In this document: in pieces, positions 1-8,329 of the stretch
Layout of the letters: every line of letters starts with the position of its first letter
Position numbering within the stretch: the first letter of the stretch is position 1
Source: a virus
Reading direction: 5' to 3' (one strand)
Length of the DNA stretch: 22,236 nucleotides
IMG/VR virus record: IMGVR_UViG_3300022745_000153
Location: 1-22,236 of that record
Position numbers and translations under genes: made by a program
Notes under the pieces: generated by a model
Database searches by the model: none
Seen by the model: the letters and a program-made list of their open reading frames with translations, nothing else
What the model was told of the DNA's origin: nothing

Positions 1-767
1 GGTACCGCGAAAGTGCTGGGCGGCCCCTCCGACACGATGCCCACGGACGGCACGCGCACCGACACGTTCGAAGTATTCCCGGAATTCAAAGCCCGCGCCC
101 AGAAACGGAGGATGGGGTTTTGCAGGGAGGTAGCTGTCGCCGTATTCGGATAGTTGATTTGGTGGACGAGTACGAATTCCCCGGATGGCAGCTCCATCTG
201 GAAGCGGATGACGCCGAAGCCCAGCCACTGGTAGGCGATGGAGTAGACATTGCCCTTCGTCACGTTGAACGTGGGGCGCACGCCGTTCCACGCCGTCTGG
301 GGGATGAACGTCTCGGCGCCGTTATTGCGGTGGAAAATCCCGAAGGTGGCCCCGCTGCACCCGAAGAAGAAGCCGTCGGTGGTATTCCCGATGCCGACTT
401 CCTGCCGGGAGTTGGCCGTGCACGTGGTCCACACAGCGGTGAAGCGGACCCGGACGCCCTGCCCGGGAGTGTACCGCGTGGCCGCTCGGCTCTGGAGGAC
501 GGCCGAGGCCGTGGCACCCGTACCCGTGGCGATGACGGCCATGTTGGCCGACTGGGTGATTGTACCGCCGTCCGTCGAGGCCGTGACGAGGTCCGTGTTG
601 ATGCCGTACTGAAAGGTGTACCCGGCGAGGGGGAATTCCTGCGTCACCTTCTCAGCGCCGAAGATGCCCTTACTGGAGTCGGCCCGGTTGTAGGTTCCCT
701 GGGGGACATTCAGGTTAGGGCTCGTCTGAGCGAGTAGCAGCCCCAGCAATATTGGACCGGTAAGCAT
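1..767 (-). CDS. Putative phage surface/fibre protein with signal-like N-terminus (C-terminus beyond window)
   Basis: The reading frame is open from an ATG at 767 to the left edge, giving 255 codons with no stop, so the C-terminus is missing. The ATG follows the TAA of the upstream gene directly, and GGAG lies 6 bases upstream. The first residues, MLTGPILLGLLLAQTSP, form a short hydrophobic leader without a basic n-region. The body contains YTFQYGINTDLVT, RYTPGQGVRVRFTAVW, EVGIGNTTDGFFFG and NVYSIAYQWLGFGVIRFQ. I recognise this series of motifs from phage virion or appendage proteins, probably a beta-rich binding domain. Two cysteines are visible. As last gene of the virion operon, after another fibre-like protein, a host-surface or capsid-appendage role is likely. 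The leader is odd for a virion part. Family recognition is from memory; the exact function is unknown. Confidence 0.75.
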   Translation of the reverse strand, partial: MLTGPILLGLLLAQTSPNLNVPQGTYNRADSSKGIFGAEKVTQEFPLAGYTFQYGINTDLVTASTDGGTITQSANMAVIATGTGATASAVLQSRAATRYTPGQGVRVRFTAVWTTCTANSRQEVGIGNTTDGFFFGCSGATFGIFHRNNGAETFIPQTAWNGVRPTFNVTKGNVYSIAYQWLGFGVIRFQMELPSGEFVLVHQINYPNTATATSLQNPILRFWARALNSGNTSNVSVRVPSVGIVSEGPPSTFAV

Positions 768-1352
768 TTACAGCTCCGTGTCCGGGTCTTCCCCGAGGAC
801 GACTGCGCAGCTGGCCCCCATGGCCTCCACCTTCTGACAGGTACCCGCCAGCATAGCGGCCGGCCTCACATTCATTTCACCTGGGTTGCCGCCATCAGTG
901 AGGGTACACGCGCCGAAGCCGGCGTCGGTATTCTTCCGGAGACAGCGGGAGATACGGGCCTCGAGCACGAGGGGCAGGGCAGCGCCCCACTTCGCGCAGA
1001 CGGCCGGCCTCGAAGCGCACGCTACGAGGGTGCAGTTTTCCCAGTCCGGCTGGATGCCTTCGCGCGCGTCCTGCCGAATGGGCGGCAGCGAGACGTCACG
1101 TCCGCCGTCGGGCAGCACGAGGAGAGACACGGGGAAGGAGAGGCGCTCGTAGGTGTGCACGGTGACGCCGGCCGCGAGGGCGTCGGCTTTCAACTCGGGA
1201 CTGATTCTGACTGGGCACGTGGCGACGTGCGTCGGAGACTTCCCGGCGTCGGCGAGGAATGCCGACTGCTGGGCGACGTTTCCGCCCTGCACGAGGTACA
1301 CGGAAAACGAGAGGGCGCCAACGGCAACGACAGTGATGAGGGCGCGTCGCAT
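768..1352 (-). CDS. Unknown Cys-rich protein with N-terminal membrane/signal segment
   Basis: This is a 194-residue protein. I chose the ATG at 1352 because it overlaps the preceding stop as TAATG and is preceded by GAGG 7-8 bases upstream; an upstream in-frame start would run into the previous gene. The N-terminus MRRALITVVAVGALSFSVYLV has a basic n-region and one hydrophobic helix, either a signal peptide or a membrane anchor. The remainder carries eight cysteines and DAG, DGG and TDGG tripeptides, which suggests a disulfide-bonded protein outside the cytoplasm. I do not recognise a domain. It lies between two fibre-like genes that also have hydrophobic leaders. It could be an accessory surface protein, a virion part, a superinfection-exclusion factor or a lysis accessory; the sequence does not decide between these. 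Confidence 0.75.
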   Translation of the reverse strand: MRRALITVVAVGALSFSVYLVQGGNVAQQSAFLADAGKSPTHVATCPVRISPELKADALAAGVTVHTYERLSFPVSLLVLPDGGRDVSLPPIRQDAREGIQPDWENCTLVACASRPAVCAKWGAALPLVLEARISRCLRKNTDAGFGACTLTDGGNPGEMNVRPAAMLAGTCQKVEAMGASCAVVLGEDPDTEL

Positions 1353-2701
1353 TACCGGCACCTCGCCAGCGAACCATCCCAGCAAACCTGTTTGACGACA
1401 CCGTCGAGATGATTGACTCCAACGGTGTTGTCGGCGAGTCCAGTGGCGTTTGCGTTAGGGCCGAGTCCGTCGGTTAAGGCCGTGGGGCCGCTAAAAAGCG
1501 CGCCATTGACATACACGTTTCCAAATCCTCCACCAGAAGACGCGGCCAAGCGAAGTGGAGTATTGGCGGTGACGGTGATGGAGGCCGTCGTGAAGCTCAC
1601 GAAGGCCGCGCCAGTGCCGTTTTGCACGCGAAGTCCACCGCCCGCGAAAAACAAATCTGAACCGGTAAACGGCGCCTTTTCGCCCATCAGGATGCTGGGC
1701 AGGGCTGGTTCATTCGCAGTGGTCCACGGCACGATGATGGTCGCGGCTTTTGAGTACGGCGAGCCGGGGAGTGTCGAGCCGTTGAAGGCGGCCGTTTCAA
1801 GACTCCGCGTCGCCGCCGCGCTGGTGGTGGGGATGTAGCTGGTGGCGTAGGCGCCGGCCTCGACTTGGGCGCCCCACACGAAGACGTCGCCAGCGCCCGT
1901 ATTGCCCGGGTTAGGGCTGATGACCCCCGAGTTGTTGATGCACCCAATGTAGAATTCGTCCGGTGCTGCGCCTCCGGTATTTGAGACGATGCACCGTGTC
2001 CACGTCGTCGAGTTATACGCGCATGTGGCGCCCTTATACGGCAACGCGTTGCTGCTGCCGGACACCAGTCCAATATTGCCGGAGGTGCCGTTGCCCTTCA
2101 CATACACGCTGGAGGAGTGCGCGGCCGCCAGACTGAATATTTGATAGATGCCGCTGGTGGTTGGGTCGGTTGGGCACGCCGTAAATTGCAGCCGCTCGGC
2201 CGTCGTGGTGCCATCGGGCGCAACGGCTTGGTCGGCCGTAACCGTAACGGCTCCGGCGGTAACGAGTTTAAGCCACACCGCGTTGTCCAGTTCCGAGCTC
2301 CGCAGTGCCGAATTCGTCCGCGCCGACTCCACCAGCAGGCCCAGCGCCCCAGTGCCATCACCGCCCGGCATGACGCGCGGCTGGTTGGTGCTGCACACCA
2401 CCAAGTCGCCATTGGCGATGGAGGCCGAGACGTTGCCCTTCATGCACGTCGCGCTGCTGCCCCGCGTAAACGTCAGCACCTCGCCTTTCGCGCCCGTCGG
2501 CGTGGTGCAGGCGCACGCCGTCCCCATACCCGCTCCTGAAGCCGGCGCGAATTCGAAAAACGCGTACGCTGGCCCGCCCCGCGGCGCGTTGCGCCCCCAC
2601 GCCCGCATGCCCTCGCGCCACATCCTCTCCGTATGCGTCGACGTTTCGCCCGTCCCGGTAGAATAGGACTGGGCCAACACCATGAGCAGGGCTGTCAGCA
2701 T
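1352..2701 (-). CDS. Putative tail-fibre/carbohydrate-binding protein with LamG-like C-terminus
   Basis: This is a 449-residue protein with GGAGG 4-5 bases before the ATG. It begins MLTALLMVLAQSYSTG, a short hydrophobic leader. Residues 119-300 match a module seen in many phage fibre proteins: GLLVESARTNSALRSSELDN, then TADQAVAPDGTTTAERLQF, then a beta-rich stretch ending in GAQVEAGAYATSYIPT and a TRS motif. This module is thought to bind glycans. Residues 310-449 look like a concanavalin/LamG-type sandwich (NVYVNGALFSG, GVVKQVCWDG). Ten cysteines are present, unusual for a cytoplasmically assembled fibre. No N-terminal virion-anchoring domain is visible. It stands after the ejection proteins, where fibres are common. 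Binding to a host surface polysaccharide is the best guess; trimer formation is not evident from the sequence. Confidence 0.8.
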   Translation of the reverse strand: MLTALLMVLAQSYSTGTGETSTHTERMWREGMRAWGRNAPRGGPAYAFFEFAPASGAGMGTACACTTPTGAKGEVLTFTRGSSATCMKGNVSASIANGDLVVCSTNQPRVMPGGDGTGALGLLVESARTNSALRSSELDNAVWLKLVTAGAVTVTADQAVAPDGTTTAERLQFTACPTDPTTSGIYQIFSLAAAHSSSVYVKGNGTSGNIGLVSGSSNALPYKGATCAYNSTTWTRCIVSNTGGAAPDEFYIGCINNSGVISPNPGNTGAGDVFVWGAQVEAGAYATSYIPTTSAAATRSLETAAFNGSTLPGSPYSKAATIIVPWTTANEPALPSILMGEKAPFTGSDLFFAGGGLRVQNGTGAAFVSFTTASITVTANTPLRLAASSGGGFGNVYVNGALFSGPTALTDGLGPNANATGLADNTVGVNHLDGVVKQVCWDGSLARCR

Positions 2702-2713
2702 CGGTCCTCCCGG

Positions 2714-3112
2714 TTACTTAGCCTGCCACGGCTTCGGGCGCTTCGTCGTCGCGAACTTGCACGTTCCGCCGTCCGTGACGCCGCGCACTGAGATGGTCGT
2801 CTCGTTGCTGTCCAGGTACACGGGGACGGGGTCGAGGTTATTCGTGAAGTCCACGCGGAGGTCCGAAGACGACGCCGCGGCTCCCGCCGTGCTATTCACG
2901 AAGACGTCATTGGTGCACTGCATCAGCACTGTAGACCCCTTCGCCCAGACGCACGTACCCGTGCCGCCATCGCCCGGGCCGGCGTCGGTGGATGGCACCG
3001 ACACGGTAGAGACGAAGGATGTGAAACAGACGACGGGCTCCGCCGCCCACACGGCCGCCGCGAGGAGGGCCGCCACGACTACAGCGAGTTTGAGGTGGTT
3101 TTTGGGTTGCAT
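2714..3112 (-). CDS. Small exported protein, function unknown
   Basis: This is a 132-residue protein. The start is supported by AAGGAG 8 bases upstream, where the SD overlaps the stop of the 928-residue gene as TAAGGAG. It has a textbook signal peptide: basic MQPKNHLK, hydrophobic LAVVVAALLAAAV and a likely cleavage site after WAA. The mature part has four cysteines, a DAGPGDGGTG linker and beta-type alternation (DLRVDFTNNLDPVPVYLDS). It looks like a small disulfide-stabilised beta domain. I do not recognise the family. It is the first of four consecutive genes with export-like N-termini, directly after the cysteine-free ejection proteins. Export through Sec is the firmest prediction; it could be a periplasmic, envelope or virion-associated protein. 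Confidence 0.8.
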   Translation of the reverse strand: MQPKNHLKLAVVVAALLAAAVWAAEPVVCFTSFVSTVSVPSTDAGPGDGGTGTCVWAKGSTVLMQCTNDVFVNSTAGAAASSSDLRVDFTNNLDPVPVYLDSNETTISVRGVTDGGTCKFATTKRPKPWQAK

Positions 3113-3124
3113 TTTTACGGCTCC

Positions 3125-5911
3125 TTACCGCTTTTCAAGGCGTTGGCCCTGGGTTTCCATGTTTTCCTGCGCGTCGACTTTCTGGCGCCCGTCGGGCTGG
3201 GGGCCCTGCTGGGGATTCCCCTGCTTGGCGTGGAAGCCCTGTACCACCTGCATCTGCTGTGGATTCATGGCGGGGCCTCCGAAAAGCTGCTGAAAACCGG
3301 TGCGCTGGGCAGCGGTGAGTTGCCCCTTATTCATACGCTCCATCATCTTCCTTTGCAAGTCCGAGTACATGGCGGGATACACGGTTTGCAGGACTTTGAT
3401 GGCGTCTCGGGGTACGACACCCGTGCCCGCCTGAGCCACTACCTTGGCGGGGTTCTGGACGGCGTCCAGCATCCGGTACCACCGCGCCAGTTCCGCCGGG
3501 GAGGGCTCCCACGGGCGCTTCAGGGCCAGGGGCAGACCAGCGCCGGGGTCCTTCGGGGCGGCATCAGCCAACATCTGCAGGGCCGTCACGGCCGTAGATA
3601 CTGCCTGCCCGGAGATGGCTGGAGTGCCGCCCATCATCTTCGAGGGCAGCGACTCGTACAGCGCCGTCGGGTTGGAAAGGATAGAATGGACATTTTGCAG
3701 CTTCATCTGGAAGTCCTTGAAGCTGCCCCGCGGGGCCTTATTGGCCGCGCCACCGTTGAAGAAACTGTCGATGTGGACGTCGTTCATGCGCCCCTTCGAG
3801 TCGCTGAAGGACGCGATGGAATTGACGACACCCGCCTGTTCGTCCCCCTCGCCGGGGGCTTCGGGCTGCAGGCCCATGGCGCGCATGTACTCCGGGGCGT
3901 CGGTCGTCTGCATGATGCGGGCGTGTTCCGCCACGAGGGCCTCGTTGCCCTTCGCAGCCGCCCGATTCAGCAGCACCCGGAAGCTGTCGCCGCCCATTAC
4001 CTGAGACAGGCCTTCCATGCGCTGGGCGATGCCCTTGGCGGCTCTATCCAGCAGACTTCCCCGGGCCCCACCGCGCAGCGCGTCCGACACCATGAAACCC
4101 CACCGCGGATTGAGGTACTGCTTCCCGAGGAGTTCCGCGATGCCGAGGCCGGGGTGGGCACTGAGGAGGGCCCCGGCGAGGAAGCCGGCGTTGGCCCCAT
4201 TCTTCTTCATGGAGTTGGCCACGGTGGTGGAGATGGCGTCCGTCACTTCGCTGGCCAGTTTGTACTGTTCCGCGGACACGGCCAGCTGCTCGGCCACCGC
4301 GCCCTCGGGGGCCACCTTTCGGGCCGCGGCGAGGATGTCCTCGAAGTGCGACTTCCCACCGGCGCCGGTAATCTCCCGTTCCATACGCGCCAACTCGGAC
4401 CACGTCGGAGCAGACGCGCCTTCCAGAGATGCGGCTTCCTCAACCAGCGCCCGGTGCTTCGCCGACATCGTGGGCGGCTCGAAGGGCTTGAAGTCCTCGA
4501 GAACGGGCAGGGGCTTCGTCTTGGGCGCTACGAATTCGGGAATCTCCTTCTTGACGGCCGCGATGGGGTCAGGGGGCTTGAACTCGGGGGCCGTCTCGAA
4601 GACATGGTCCGGATTCTTCTTCCACTTCGCGAGGACCTTCTCATGGTCGGCCTTGGCCTTGGCCAGTACCTTCTCATAGGCCGCCTTGGCCTTGGCCTCA
4701 GCTGCCGCGTTCCCTTCAGTGATTTTCGCGACGAGCTTGTCGTGGGCCTCAAGCGCCGCCGTCTCGATGGCGTCGTTCTGAACCTGGGTGCCGTGGAGGT
4801 TTGCGGCATGCTCGACGGTGGCCTTCGTGACGGCCTCATCGTAGGCGGCCTTGGCCTTGTAGAGGTTGGCCGAATGCGCGGCGTCGAGGCCGCCGAGGGC
4901 CTCTTGAACATCGGGAAAGCGGGCGGCGTTGTCCGTCTGAGCCGCCATAGCCTCCACCTTGCCGATGAGGCTGGGGTCTTCCACTCGGCGAGCCTCGGAG
5001 GCCATGCGCCGGAGTAGTTCTTTCGTCACGTCCTCGGAAGGCGGGGCGATGTTGTCCAGCACGGGCATCACTGCGCCGGCACCCTTCTTGGTGGCCTCTC
5101 GAACCGCGATGGCGTGCGCTTCCATGGCCGTATCGGACACTGAGGCCTTGCCGGACGTGATGCCGTGTTGGCGCATGAACTCGATGTGCGCGTCCGTAAG
5201 AGGGACGTCGAACATCTGCTTCTCGCTCCAGTTCGCGGCAGTCGTAGCGGCCTTATTCAAATCCGTGGTGCCCACCTTCCGGGCGCCCTTCTCGACCAGT
5301 CCCGCGACGCCGTGGGCCGCCACCCCGAGGACTCCGCCCGCGACTCCGTTCCCCACGAGGGACGTCACCACATGCTCCGTAGTGATGGGTATGTCGAGGG
5401 TAGACTCGGACACCAGCTGCCCGACGCCCATACCAACGCCCTCGAGGGCCCCCTTCGTCGCCACGGCCTTCGCGCCCGCGAGGCCCGCTTTCGCGGTTAC
5501 CTTCGCCGCGCCTTTGGTAAGCGCACCGGCCACACCCACTTCGGGAGCCAACACGGCAGCGCCGAAACCCAGCACCTTGCCGGCTGTGGCTGCCCCGGTT
5601 TCATCGCGCGCCCGGAGACGCATAGCCATCTCTTCCGGGTCCACGCCATCATCCCGGTTGAACATGCGCGTCAACTGCCCGCCCTGATTCAGCCGATTGA
5701 TGATAGGTTCCGCGAAGCCGAAGCTGGCCTCGCGCATGGCCCCTTCCGCGAAGGACAATAGCGGGTGCTTGTCGGCCTCCTCGGTAGCGATTTCCTCTTT
5801 CGTCTGGGTACGCCCAGTGAAGCCGCGGTTCGCCAAGTCCTGAAGGTTAGCGCCTTCGGCCGGCAGGACGACGGGCTTCCCCGACGGGTCTATGAGGTAG
5901 AGGTTCGCCAT
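3125..5911 (-). CDS. Large internal virion / DNA-ejection protein (putative)
   Basis: This is a 928-residue protein. Its ATG lies just after the preceding TAG; the SD is weak, so translation may be coupled. The N-terminus (MANLYLIDPSGKPVVLPAEG) resembles a recurrent start of large phage internal proteins that feed a parameter-like strand and then a helical region. Residues 106-213 are an Ala/Gly/Val-rich hydrophobic segment that could insert in membranes. Residues 343-435 are strongly helical and Ala/Lys/Glu-rich, probably coiled coil, followed by a Pro/Lys linker to about 482. A second hydrophobic stretch lies near 572-597. The C-terminus is Gln/Pro-rich. There is no cysteine. Size, helical content and position between nozzle and fibres match ejection proteins that form a channel across the host envelope. 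No lytic-transglycosylase motif was seen. Assigned by context, not by a definite domain match. Confidence 0.75.
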   Translation of the reverse strand: MANLYLIDPSGKPVVLPAEGANLQDLANRGFTGRTQTKEEIATEEADKHPLLSFAEGAMREASFGFAEPIINRLNQGGQLTRMFNRDDGVDPEEMAMRLRARDETGAATAGKVLGFGAAVLAPEVGVAGALTKGAAKVTAKAGLAGAKAVATKGALEGVGMGVGQLVSESTLDIPITTEHVVTSLVGNGVAGGVLGVAAHGVAGLVEKGARKVGTTDLNKAATTAANWSEKQMFDVPLTDAHIEFMRQHGITSGKASVSDTAMEAHAIAVREATKKGAGAVMPVLDNIAPPSEDVTKELLRRMASEARRVEDPSLIGKVEAMAAQTDNAARFPDVQEALGGLDAAHSANLYKAKAAYDEAVTKATVEHAANLHGTQVQNDAIETAALEAHDKLVAKITEGNAAAEAKAKAAYEKVLAKAKADHEKVLAKWKKNPDHVFETAPEFKPPDPIAAVKKEIPEFVAPKTKPLPVLEDFKPFEPPTMSAKHRALVEEAASLEGASAPTWSELARMEREITGAGGKSHFEDILAAARKVAPEGAVAEQLAVSAEQYKLASEVTDAISTTVANSMKKNGANAGFLAGALLSAHPGLGIAELLGKQYLNPRWGFMVSDALRGGARGSLLDRAAKGIAQRMEGLSQVMGGDSFRVLLNRAAAKGNEALVAEHARIMQTTDAPEYMRAMGLQPEAPGEGDEQAGVVNSIASFSDSKGRMNDVHIDSFFNGGAANKAPRGSFKDFQMKLQNVHSILSNPTALYESLPSKMMGGTPAISGQAVSTAVTALQMLADAAPKDPGAGLPLALKRPWEPSPAELARWYRMLDAVQNPAKVVAQAGTGVVPRDAIKVLQTVYPAMYSDLQRKMMERMNKGQLTAAQRTGFQQLFGGPAMNPQQMQVVQGFHAKQGNPQQGPQPDGRQKVDAQENMETQGQRLEKR

Positions 5912-5914
5912 GGA

Positions 5915-8320
5915 CTACTCGCTTTCTGTAGCGGGAGCAGCGGGGCCTTCATCACCAAACTTCTTCCAGTCAATCTTCGCCGCGATTTCAGGCGGGATGT
6001 CGGCGGCGGAGCCGCCCTTCGACAGGATGTCCTGGATAACCTTCGAGTCCGTATCGAGGTCCTGAACGAGGTTGTCGATGAGCAACTTGGACTGCTGCGT
6101 CTTCAGCAACCCGAGGCCCGTCTTGCTCTTGATGTCCTTCAGCATGTTCGCGATAGGCGCGTACCATCCCGCCGACTGGTAGGCCTTCGTGAGCTCGGCG
6201 GTGAGGGCCGCCTCTTGGTCTGGGTCCATGACGCCGACAGCCTGCATGCCGCGGCCGACGTCCGTCTTACGGAATTCATCGAGGGCCCGAGTCTTACCCG
6301 CGGTGCGGGCATTGACCATTGTCTGCACCCGCTTCGCGATTTCCAAACCCGACTGGAACTTGCCGAGGATGCGCAGGGTAGCCGCTTGGCCTTTCGTGGT
6401 GCCGTTCTGTGCTTTGGCCGCTATCTGCGCTTTTACCCGGGCATCGGCGCGGTCCGCGTTGTACTTGGCCGTGACGAACTGCATCCGCAAGTGCGCGTTG
6501 TTCGTCTCATTGGCGTTGAGGGCCGCGACTTCGGCATTCTTATTCGCGAGACCCTGGTCCATGTAGGCTATTTGCTTTTCACGGGCGGCATTGATGACAC
6601 CCTGTGCCTGCATCTGAACACCGGCATTGGCCACGCTACGCGACAGGTTGGACACCATCGTTTCGATGCCCTTCCACGCCGCGGCCTTCTGAAGTTCGAT
6701 GGTGCCGGCGCGGTATTCGCCCGTGTCTAGAGCGTCCTTCGCGCTGAACTTGAAGCCCTCTGCCTTGGCCTGCAGCCCCGCTACCGCTGCCGAGCGGTCC
6801 GCTTGCTGCAGCTTGACATCTCGGTCCACCAGCCCGTCGAGGTGCTGCAGCCACTCCATGCCCTTCCCGCCGAAGCCGAAGAGCGCGCCGGCGATGACGG
6901 CAGACACCTTCTGCCCGGTGCTTCGGGAGTTCCAGAACCTATCGGGGTCCGTAGCCTGTGAGGCCCGGCGGGCAGCGTCATCCAGCGCCTGTCGGTAATC
7001 GGACATGAACTCTTCATGGGCCTTCACCGCGCGGTCGCGCATGCCCACTTGCAGCTTGGTCATCTCCTGCTGCTTCAGCGTTTCAGCCAGCGCCGCGTCG
7101 CGAACCCGGTCCGTCTCCTCCTGAATCTTCTTCTGGAGTCCCTCAGTTTTGGCGACCGCCTCGTCCGAGAACTCTGCCTGCAGGGCGTCCTGCTCGGCCG
7201 TGCGCTGCTGGAACGGAGTGTGCTTCGCCTGAGGTATACCGGGCAGCGGGACTTCCGGAATGCCGGCGCCTGCCGCGGCCCCCGGGGGAGCGACGACGGG
7301 GCGGGCTTGCCGGGCCGGCAGCTGGGTGGTTGCGGGATTGATTTTCTGGGTGCCAGTGGCGCCCATGGCCTTGGCGGCGTCATATCCGGCCGCGATGGCC
7401 GGATTCGTGACAAGGCCCGTGCCGACGTCGCCGACAGCATTCCCGACGAGCTGGCCCACAGTGCCCACGTCCTCGGCGACGGGCACCGTAGGGGTGCCCT
7501 CGACGGGCGGGCTGGACATGCCCACACCGGCGTCGGAGGCTTCGGTGGGGGCTGGGACGCCGGAGGCGTCGGTGGGTAGCGCCCCCGCCGTCATGCTACC
7601 TACCATGTTCCCCACAGGTAGACCCTTGAAACTGCCGCCGCCGCGCACCTCGGAGTCCGTCTCCTCCGCATCTTCCTGGGGGTTGATGCCGCGTTTCTTC
7701 ACTACGTTGGCGGGGGCCTCAGTGGGAATTTCCTTGGCCAGCGGCATCTCGGCGATGCGCGCTTTCTCGGAGTCGACCTCGGCCTGGAGGCTGTTTTCCG
7801 CGTCAGTCCACGCCTTCACCTTTTCATCTTTGGGCAGGGCATCAAACCGCTTCCGGGACTCGGAGCCGGGAGGATAGAATTTGTCGATGGTTTTTCGGGC
7901 CCCGGGGCCTATGACGAACTCACCTTCGGGCTTCGGCAGTTTCGACAACTCGGCGGCGCGCTCGGATGCGCGGACGGCTTCCAGCTTCTCGCGGGCCTCG
8001 CCCTTGGGGAACACGGCATCGAGCCGGTCCGGCCGCGCGGGGATGTCCTCGTTTCGGAGTGACTCTTTGATGGCCCTCGAGGCCCCCGTAACCTTCGGGT
8101 CCTCGGGTGCATTGAGTGGCGGCTTCTCGGCGTCGAAGTCCGGAGGGCCACCGCGCATAGCCTTTTGTTCGTCCTCGATTTTTACCAGCTGGGCCCACTT
8201 CTCGTCCGACATCCGGTGCTCGCCCCGCCCGCGGTAGATTTGCCTACCGTTGATGGTGACGAAGTCCATGCTGTCGTCTCGAGGCTCGGCGGCGGCGACG
8301 GCGTCTGAAAGGTTGGCCAT
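5915..8320 (-). CDS. Large internal virion / ejection protein (putative)
   Basis: This is an 801-residue protein. AAGGAG lies 5 bases before the ATG, in the arrangement TAAGGAG where the previous stop is part of the SD. Residues 1-220 are charged and Pro-rich. Residues 230-365 are a Gly/Pro/Val/Ala-rich, low-complexity linker. Residues 370-455 are long charged helices. Residues 461-500 contain RFWNSRSTGQKVSAVIAGAL, then a glycine turn and a VDRDVKLQQA helix. I recall this motif from structural proteins of other phages and proteobacterial prophages. The rest is helical and Ala/Gln-rich. There is no cysteine. The hydrophobic patch at about 471-487 could contact membrane. Position and architecture fit an ejection protein partnering the next, 928-residue one. 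Confidence 0.75.
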   Translation of the reverse strand: MANLSDAVAAAEPRDDSMDFVTINGRQIYRGRGEHRMSDEKWAQLVKIEDEQKAMRGGPPDFDAEKPPLNAPEDPKVTGASRAIKESLRNEDIPARPDRLDAVFPKGEAREKLEAVRASERAAELSKLPKPEGEFVIGPGARKTIDKFYPPGSESRKRFDALPKDEKVKAWTDAENSLQAEVDSEKARIAEMPLAKEIPTEAPANVVKKRGINPQEDAEETDSEVRGGGSFKGLPVGNMVGSMTAGALPTDASGVPAPTEASDAGVGMSSPPVEGTPTVPVAEDVGTVGQLVGNAVGDVGTGLVTNPAIAAGYDAAKAMGATGTQKINPATTQLPARQARPVVAPPGAAAGAGIPEVPLPGIPQAKHTPFQQRTAEQDALQAEFSDEAVAKTEGLQKKIQEETDRVRDAALAETLKQQEMTKLQVGMRDRAVKAHEEFMSDYRQALDDAARRASQATDPDRFWNSRSTGQKVSAVIAGALFGFGGKGMEWLQHLDGLVDRDVKLQQADRSAAVAGLQAKAEGFKFSAKDALDTGEYRAGTIELQKAAAWKGIETMVSNLSRSVANAGVQMQAQGVINAAREKQIAYMDQGLANKNAEVAALNANETNNAHLRMQFVTAKYNADRADARVKAQIAAKAQNGTTKGQAATLRILGKFQSGLEIAKRVQTMVNARTAGKTRALDEFRKTDVGRGMQAVGVMDPDQEAALTAELTKAYQSAGWYAPIANMLKDIKSKTGLGLLKTQQSKLLIDNLVQDLDTDSKVIQDILSKGGSAADIPPEIAAKIDWKKFGDEGPAAPATESE

Positions 8321-8329
8321 GGTAACTCC

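Noticed and set aside
1-6. GGTACC at the exact left end as a possible cloning boundary
   Set aside because: A six-base site can occur there by chance, the coding frame runs through it, and the right end shows no matching site.
3095-5017. 640-codon open frame on the plus strand opposite the 928-residue gene
   Set aside because: Low-complexity His/Gly/Leu/Arg composition, no family motif, and full overlap with a coherent ejection-type protein; a codon-bias shadow.
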